Part shown: in pieces, positions 33,447 through 35,013 of the stretch
Numbering within the stretch: position 1 is the stretch's first letter
How the letters are laid out: the number at the start of each line of letters is the position of its first letter
Source of the DNA: Sphingobacteriia bacterium
GTDB lineage: Bacteria > Bacteroidota > Bacteroidia > Bacteroidales > UBA7960
Assembly: GCA_011390575.1 (NCBI GenBank)
Contig: JAABSE010000038.1
Coordinates: forward strand, 1 to 35,013
Direction: 5' to 3'
Length of the DNA: 35,013 bases
The notes under the pieces: model-generated
The model's database searches: none
Seen by the model: only the letters and a program-made list of their open reading frames with translations
What the model was told of the DNA's origin: nothing
Position numbers and translations under genes: made by a program

Positions 33447-35013
33447 ATGTGCGGAATACTGGGGTTTATCTACCCTGAAGATAATGCAAAAATTGATGTG
33501 AGTGCTTTGCTGGAAAAACTGGCTCACAGAGGCCCCGATGCCCGTGGGCATTTTCGTGATCAGCATGTGTTGCTGGGGCATTTGCGGCTCAGTATCATTG
33601 ACCTGAGTGAAGATGCCAACCAACCCATGCATTCTCATTGCGGGCGCTATGTGATGGTATATAACGGAGAAATTTACAATTTCAGGGAAATACAAAAAGA
33701 GATTGAGCAATACAAACCCTCATTCGTTCCCCGAACCCATTCCGACACTGAAATTATCCTTGAAGCTTTTGCCCTGTGGGGTGCCGACTTTGTAAACCGC
33801 CTCAATGGCATGTTTGCCATTGCTATCTGGGATAAAAAAGAACGTAAACTCTTTCTTTTTCGCGACCGCCTGGGAATAAAACCCATTTATTATTTCTTGA
33901 AAGATGGGTTATTTGCTTTCGCCTCTGAATTAAAAGTGCTTTCTCACGAACCGGCCCTGAAAAAATACCTCACAAGGGATTATACCGCCATTAACCAGTT
34001 TTTGCACCTGGGTTATATTCCGGCCCCCCAAAGTATTTATGAAGAAATTAAAAAGCTCCCGGCAGGATACAGTGCCGTTTTCCACAAGGATCAACTTACC
34101 CTGAATCCTTACTGGCGTGCTGAAGACAAAATCAATACCCCCGTCATTCAGGCGGATCCCCAACAGGCCCTCTATGAACTGAAAGCACTGGTGGAATCTT
34201 CTGTCAGGTACCGTTTGATTGCCGATGTGCCCTACGGAACGTTCCTGAGCGGGGGAGTCGATTCCAGCCTTGTAACAGCAGTGGCGCAAAGTCTTCACGA
34301 TTCGCCCATCAATACCTTTAGCATCGGTTTCTGGGATAAGGACTATGACGAATCGGGTTATGCGGCCAAAATTGCCCAACATCTCGGGACCAACCACCAA
34401 TCTATGGTGGCCACCGAAAAAGATACCCTGGAGTGGATGCCCAGACTTACAGATATTTATGATGAGCCTTATGCCGATTCATCGGCCATCCCCACCTTGC
34501 TGGTTTCGCAGATGGCGCGCAGGCATGTTACAGTTACCCTTTCGGGCGATGGGGGCGATGAGCTCTTTATGGGATATGGTGCTTATGCCTGGGCCCAACG
34601 ACTGGCCCATCCATGGGTAAAACGGTTTAAACAACCTGCCTCTATGCTTCTTCCCTTCGGCCCGATGAAGTATCGCAGGACTGCATCTCTTTTTCATGAT
34701 GTGCCTGATGCCATGCTCAAAAGCCATATCTTTTCGCAGGAACAATACCTGTTTTCACGCAAGGATACCCGGAATTTTCTGCATCCGGAATTTTACCGCG
34801 ATTTCCGGTTGGAGGAAAATTTCGACGACCATCTGGCTTCATTGACTCCCGCTCAGCAGCAGTCCCTGTTTGATCTCAAATACTACCTTCCCGACGATTT
34901 GCTGGTAAAAGTGGATCGCGCAAGCATGCATTTTGCGTTGGAAACCCGGGTCCCTTTGCTGGATTACCGCATTGTGGAGTGGGCCCTCAACCTGCATCCT
35001 AATCTTAAAATCC
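33447..35013 (+). CDS. asnB: Asparagine synthase, glutamine-hydrolysing (3' end cut by window)
   Basis: The first 522 residues are present and the frame runs off the window end. The N-terminal nucleophile is Cys2 (MCGILGFIYPED). The glutaminase domain has AHRGPDARGHF, LGHLRLSIIDLS, YNGEIYNF and SDTEIILEAFALWG. The synthetase domain has the PP-loop SGGVDSS at residues 268-274 and later LSGDGGDELFMGY and LPDDLLVKVDRASM, as expected for the ATP-pyrophosphatase fold. It makes asparagine from aspartate, glutamine and ATP. Several such genes in Bacteroidota and Proteobacteria lie in exopolysaccharide clusters, where the real acceptor may differ. The surrounding glycosyltransferase and FemAB-like genes allow that here. 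Expected full length is roughly 600-640 residues. Confidence 0.94.
   Translation, partial: MCGILGFIYPEDNAKIDVSALLEKLAHRGPDARGHFRDQHVLLGHLRLSIIDLSEDANQPMHSHCGRYVMVYNGEIYNFREIQKEIEQYKPSFVPRTHSDTEIILEAFALWGADFVNRLNGMFAIAIWDKKERKLFLFRDRLGIKPIYYFLKDGLFAFASELKVLSHEPALKKYLTRDYTAINQFLHLGYIPAPQSIYEEIKKLPAGYSAVFHKDQLTLNPYWRAEDKINTPVIQADPQQALYELKALVESSVRYRLIADVPYGTFLSGGVDSSLVTAVAQSLHDSPINTFSIGFWDKDYDESGYAAKIAQHLGTNHQSMVATEKDTLEWMPRLTDIYDEPYADSSAIPTLLVSQMARRHVTVTLSGDGGDELFMGYGAYAWAQRLAHPWVKRFKQPASMLLPFGPMKYRRTASLFHDVPDAMLKSHIFSQEQYLFSRKDTRNFLHPEFYRDFRLEENFDDHLASLTPAQQQSLFDLKYYLPDDLLVKVDRASMHFALETRVPLLDYRIVEWALNLHPNLKI

Overview
The window looks like a chromosome segment of a Bacteroidota (Bacteroidetes) bacterium, most likely in the Bacteroidales/Marinilabiliales part of the phylum. 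The evidence is a protein with a type IX secretion (T9SS) C-terminal sorting domain, two DUF6089-type outer-membrane proteins, a TonB-dependent receptor with an N-terminal carboxypeptidase-regulatory-like domain, the uppS-bamA-skp order, and a textbook Bacteroidota promoter (TTTG, 18 nt, TATATTTG) before a tRNA. The genus cannot be named from the sequence alone.

Layout. 1-700: the 3' end of mutS and a shared terminator. 723-10850: one long minus-strand envelope cluster, in transcription order mrdA (PBP2), rodA, NAD kinase, two tandem DUF6089 barrel proteins, uppS, bamA, skp/ompH. It joins elongasome wall synthesis, the lipid carrier for peptidoglycan, and outer-membrane protein assembly. 11105-15657: a plus-strand group of an L-lysine 6-dehydrogenase-like enzyme followed by GatE and GatD, the two subunits of the archaeal-type Glu-tRNA(Gln) amidotransferase, with a 1-nt stop/start overlap. 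15714-20420: a GhrA-like 2-hydroxyacid dehydrogenase and a large secreted GLUG/HYR protein with a T9SS sorting domain. 21137-21422: tRNA-Leu(TAA) and tRNA-Gly(GCC) with terminators and a promoter. 21678-28887: exported proteins, namely a small carboxypeptidase-regulatory-like domain protein, a MORN-repeat protein, a lipoprotein/TonB-dependent receptor pair, and a lipoprotein with a thioester-domain-like Cys/Gln signature. 29200-35013: envelope or polysaccharide genes (GT4 glycosyltransferase, TupA-like ATP-grasp, FemAB/BioF2-like GNAT protein), a TPR protein and the 5' part of asnB.

Two points deserve most attention. The first is an apparently intact GatDE pair in a bacterium: GatD keeps the catalytic residues T107, T183, D184 and K262, and GatE has the kinase core, the GAD insertion and the tail. 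GatDE is the archaeal route to Gln-tRNA(Gln), while most Bacteroidota use GlnRS. The second is the lipoprotein at 27628-28887, whose WCVD and IQRAIW motifs resemble the internal Cys-Gln thioester domains of Gram-positive surface adhesins.

All calls come from reading the sequence and from remembered family motifs. No database search was run, and start codons are judged from signal peptides, motifs and spacing.
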